Assembly: GCF_946885885.1 (NCBI RefSeq)
Contig: NZ_CAMPHN010000212.1
Coordinates: 1-6,924, forward strand
Length of the DNA: 6,924 nucleotides
Direction of reading: 5' to 3'
Source of the DNA: an uncultured Pseudomonas sp.
GTDB lineage: Bacteria; Pseudomonadota; Gammaproteobacteria; Pseudomonadales; Pseudomonadaceae
Positions 6,109 to 6,924 of this stretch are shown here, in pieces. How positions within the stretch are numbered: position 1 is the first letter of the stretch; every line of letters starts with the position of its first letter. Position numbers and translations under genes: made by a program. A model generated the notes under the pieces. It had not been told where the DNA came from, did not search any database, and saw only the letters and a list, made by a program, of their open reading frames with translations.

Positions 6109-6712
6109 TTCGGCAGTAACCGATCCAGCTGCGCCCAAGGCTGCATGGCGTACGACCGCATACGCGGTCGCACTTGGTCTATGGCTCGCCAGCGTTTCAG
6201 CCGACGCCGAAACCCTGTATCAGCTGGATGACGCAGGCTGCCAGGCGAGCCTCGAAACCGACACCAGCGGCGCCGATCTGCGGGTGCGCACTGACCAGGA
6301 TTGCCCGGTCTCCGCTCGCGGCTTGCAGGAACTGCTGGAACAGAGCCTGAGTACCGCCGCCCAGCCACAGGGCAAGCCAGCCTACTCGTCGATTTTCCTT
6401 GGCCGCCTGGTGCATTACCCGTGGCTGGTGAGTGCCTTGCTAGACGCGGCAGCCGCTTCGCCGCAGTGGGAGTCCGTGCATGGCGCAGCCAAGGATGGCC
6501 AGGACAACCGCACCGTCGCCCAGCTGTTAAGTCAATCCGAGGCCCTGCTGGGCGTTCGCGCCAGCCTGCGGCGTGCCGGCTACGACCTCACAGGCGTATC
6601 GGTGGAGAAGGTACTGGTCGGCGGGCATACCGACTTTCCGTACCATCTGGCACAGAACACTCCGGGTAAATTGCCCTTCGATGCGCAAGTCTGGCTATTG
6701 CTCACGCCCTAG
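6089..6712 (+). CDS. Exported protein of unknown function
   Basis: This 207-residue protein is not recognised. The open frame extends upstream to 5978, but that part lies inside the preceding gene; the ATG at 6089, overlapping that gene by 20 bases, is the most likely start, with a modest GGAACAGG (6078-6085) in front. A 20-residue N-terminal stretch precedes a hydrophobic segment (24-37) and an ADA cleavage site after residue 40, so the protein is probably periplasmic with a rather long n-region. The mature part has two cysteines (C51 and C72) spaced to form a disulfide, an Ala/Gln-rich helical middle, and a C-terminal segment VSVEKVLVGG...FDAQVWLLL with strand-like pattern. The TAG stop at 6710-6712 shares its final G with the first base of the downstream repeat element. 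Co-expression with the preceding exported protein is likely. Confidence 0.75.
   Translation: MHWPPIDSAVTDPAAPKAAWRTTAYAVALGLWLASVSADAETLYQLDDAGCQASLETDTSGADLRVRTDQDCPVSARGLQELLEQSLSTAAQPQGKPAYSSIFLGRLVHYPWLVSALLDAAAASPQWESVHGAAKDGQDNRTVAQLLSQSEALLGVRASLRRAGYDLTGVSVEKVLVGGHTDFPYHLAQNTPGKLPFDAQVWLLLTP
6153..6170 (+). repeat. Short perfect hairpin within the signal-peptide coding region
   Basis: CGACCGC (6153-6159) and GCGGTCG (6164-6170) form a 7-base perfect stem with a 4-base ATAC loop, about 65 bases into the coding region of the second exported protein. It may be incidental to coding, or might slow translation during export. No U-tract follows, so it is not a terminator. Confidence 0.3.
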
Positions 6713-6728
6713 CAGGCCGTTGAAAAAC
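6712..6728 (+). repeat. Left terminal inverted repeat of the MITE-like element
   Basis: The 17 bases GCAGGCCGTTGAAAAAC match the reverse complement of 6908-6924 without mismatch. Beyond this the arms diverge (GTAGG inward on the left, TACC inward on the right). The true outer boundary could lie slightly outside if pairing continues past the window end. Confidence 0.85.
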
Positions 6729-6768
6729 GTAGGCGAGGCAGGCAAGACAATACCGATGGCGGCCCCGC

Positions 6769-6778
6769 AAAAACAGGC
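6769..6778 (+). repeat. Inner inverted repeat, left arm
   Basis: AAAAACAGGC is the exact reverse complement of GCCTGTTTTT at 6874-6883. The arms enclose the three short hairpins, so the element could fold into a long stem with a branched tip. Confidence 0.65.
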
Positions 6779-6826
6779 GAGGAAGCGGAGTTTACGTGCT
6801 GTAAATGAGCACTACTCGCTTCGCTC

Positions 6827-6867
6827 GCCCTTCGGGCCGCGCTGAAGCGCGTTAGCCGCAAGCGGCT
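6827..6867. repeat. Three tandem short hairpins at the tip of the element
   Basis: Three small palindromes lie close together: GCCC-TTC-GGGC (6827-6837), CGCGC-TGAA-GCGCG (6838-6851, with a 4-base loop) and AGCCGC-AA-GCGGCT (6854-6867). The second and third have tight loops and strong GC stems. Stacked hairpins of this type can block RNA polymerase or stabilise RNA ends, but no U-run directly follows, so a classical intrinsic terminator is not shown. Confidence 0.6.
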
Positions 6868-6873
6868 TGCCGA

Positions 6874-6883
6874 GCCTGTTTTT
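6874..6883 (-). repeat. Inner inverted repeat, right arm
   Basis: GCCTGTTTTT pairs with 6769-6778. On the plus strand the run of T at 6879-6883 follows GCCTG, leaving open a weak termination role in combination with the GC-rich hairpins just upstream. Confidence 0.65.
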
Positions 6884-6907
6884 AACGCAGTATTGCCAAC
6901 GTAGGTA

Positions 6908-6924
6908 GTTTTTCAACGGCCTGC
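6908..6924 (-). repeat. Right terminal inverted repeat of the MITE-like element
   Basis: GTTTTTCAACGGCCTGC is the perfect reverse complement of 6712-6728 and forms the last 17 bases of the window. Confidence 0.85.

Larger units (their letters stand above)
6712..6924. mobile_element. MITE-like non-coding element with 17-bp terminal inverted repeats
   Basis: A 213-base segment begins with GCAGGCCGTTGAAAAAC and ends with its exact reverse complement. It contains no credible gene: the open frames in it have no family resemblance and merely continue from shadow frames upstream. A second inverted repeat is nested inside, and three tandem hairpins sit in the right half. Small size, perfect terminal repeats and lack of a transposase fit a miniature inverted-repeat transposable element, mobilised in trans by a transposase not present here. 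A base duplication at the target cannot be assessed because the window ends at the right terminus. It could instead be an intergenic repeat with a terminator role for the preceding genes. I recall similar intergenic repeats in Pseudomonas genomes but cannot verify the family. Confidence 0.65.

Noticed and set aside
6573..6845. A 90-residue open frame running into the repeat element
   Set aside because: Its first half is a shifted frame of the second exported protein and its second half is repeat sequence; there is no plausible start signal or conserved domain.
6712..6924. Integron attC site
   Set aside because: The element has hairpins and a GTTAGCC sequence, but no matching GTTRRRY and RYYYAAC core pair bounding an attC-like fold.

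Overview
The window looks like chromosomal DNA of a gamma-proteobacterium, most likely Pseudomonas or a close relative. It has high GC, strong G/C preference at third codon positions, good Shine-Dalgarno sites and tightly packed genes. The genus is inferred from style and protein resemblance, not from a marker gene.

Bases 1-5351 hold a compact plus-strand operon of at least five genes, cut at its 5' end by the window. In order: the C-terminal part of a phosphohistidine-swivel phosphotransferase (PEP synthase / rifampin phosphotransferase type); a GNAT-fold protein of the YghO-like type; an acyl-adenylating (AMP-forming) enzyme with resemblance to OleC; a CDP-alcohol phosphatidyltransferase with a perfect catalytic motif; and a small membrane protein of the CarS/DUF46 (CDP-archaeol synthase-like) family. 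The first three junctions are overlaps (8, 3 and 4 bases) and the last is a 1-base gap, so the genes are almost certainly translated as one unit. Together they give a coherent set of chemistries: ATP-driven phosphotransfer, acyl activation, acyl transfer, CTP-dependent activation of a phosphorylated lipid or alcohol, and transfer from a CDP-alcohol. I infer an undescribed membrane-lipid or lipid-conjugate pathway. No gene for archaeal ether-lipid backbone synthesis is visible, so the archaeol name should not be taken literally.

Bases 5352-5820 hold a lone minus-strand DUF1883 gene, convergent with the operon, and a 156-base divergent intergenic region containing an inverted repeat and a weak promoter-like sequence.

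Bases 5821-6712 hold two overlapping plus-strand genes for exported proteins: a 95-residue protein whose mature part looks like a small beta-barrel (Sm/SH3-like by eye), and a 207-residue protein of unknown function with two cysteines.

Bases 6712-6924 form a small non-coding element bounded by perfect 17-bp terminal inverted repeats, with a nested inner inverted repeat and three tandem short hairpins. It resembles a MITE. Its first base coincides with the last base of the upstream stop codon, and the window ends at its other terminus.
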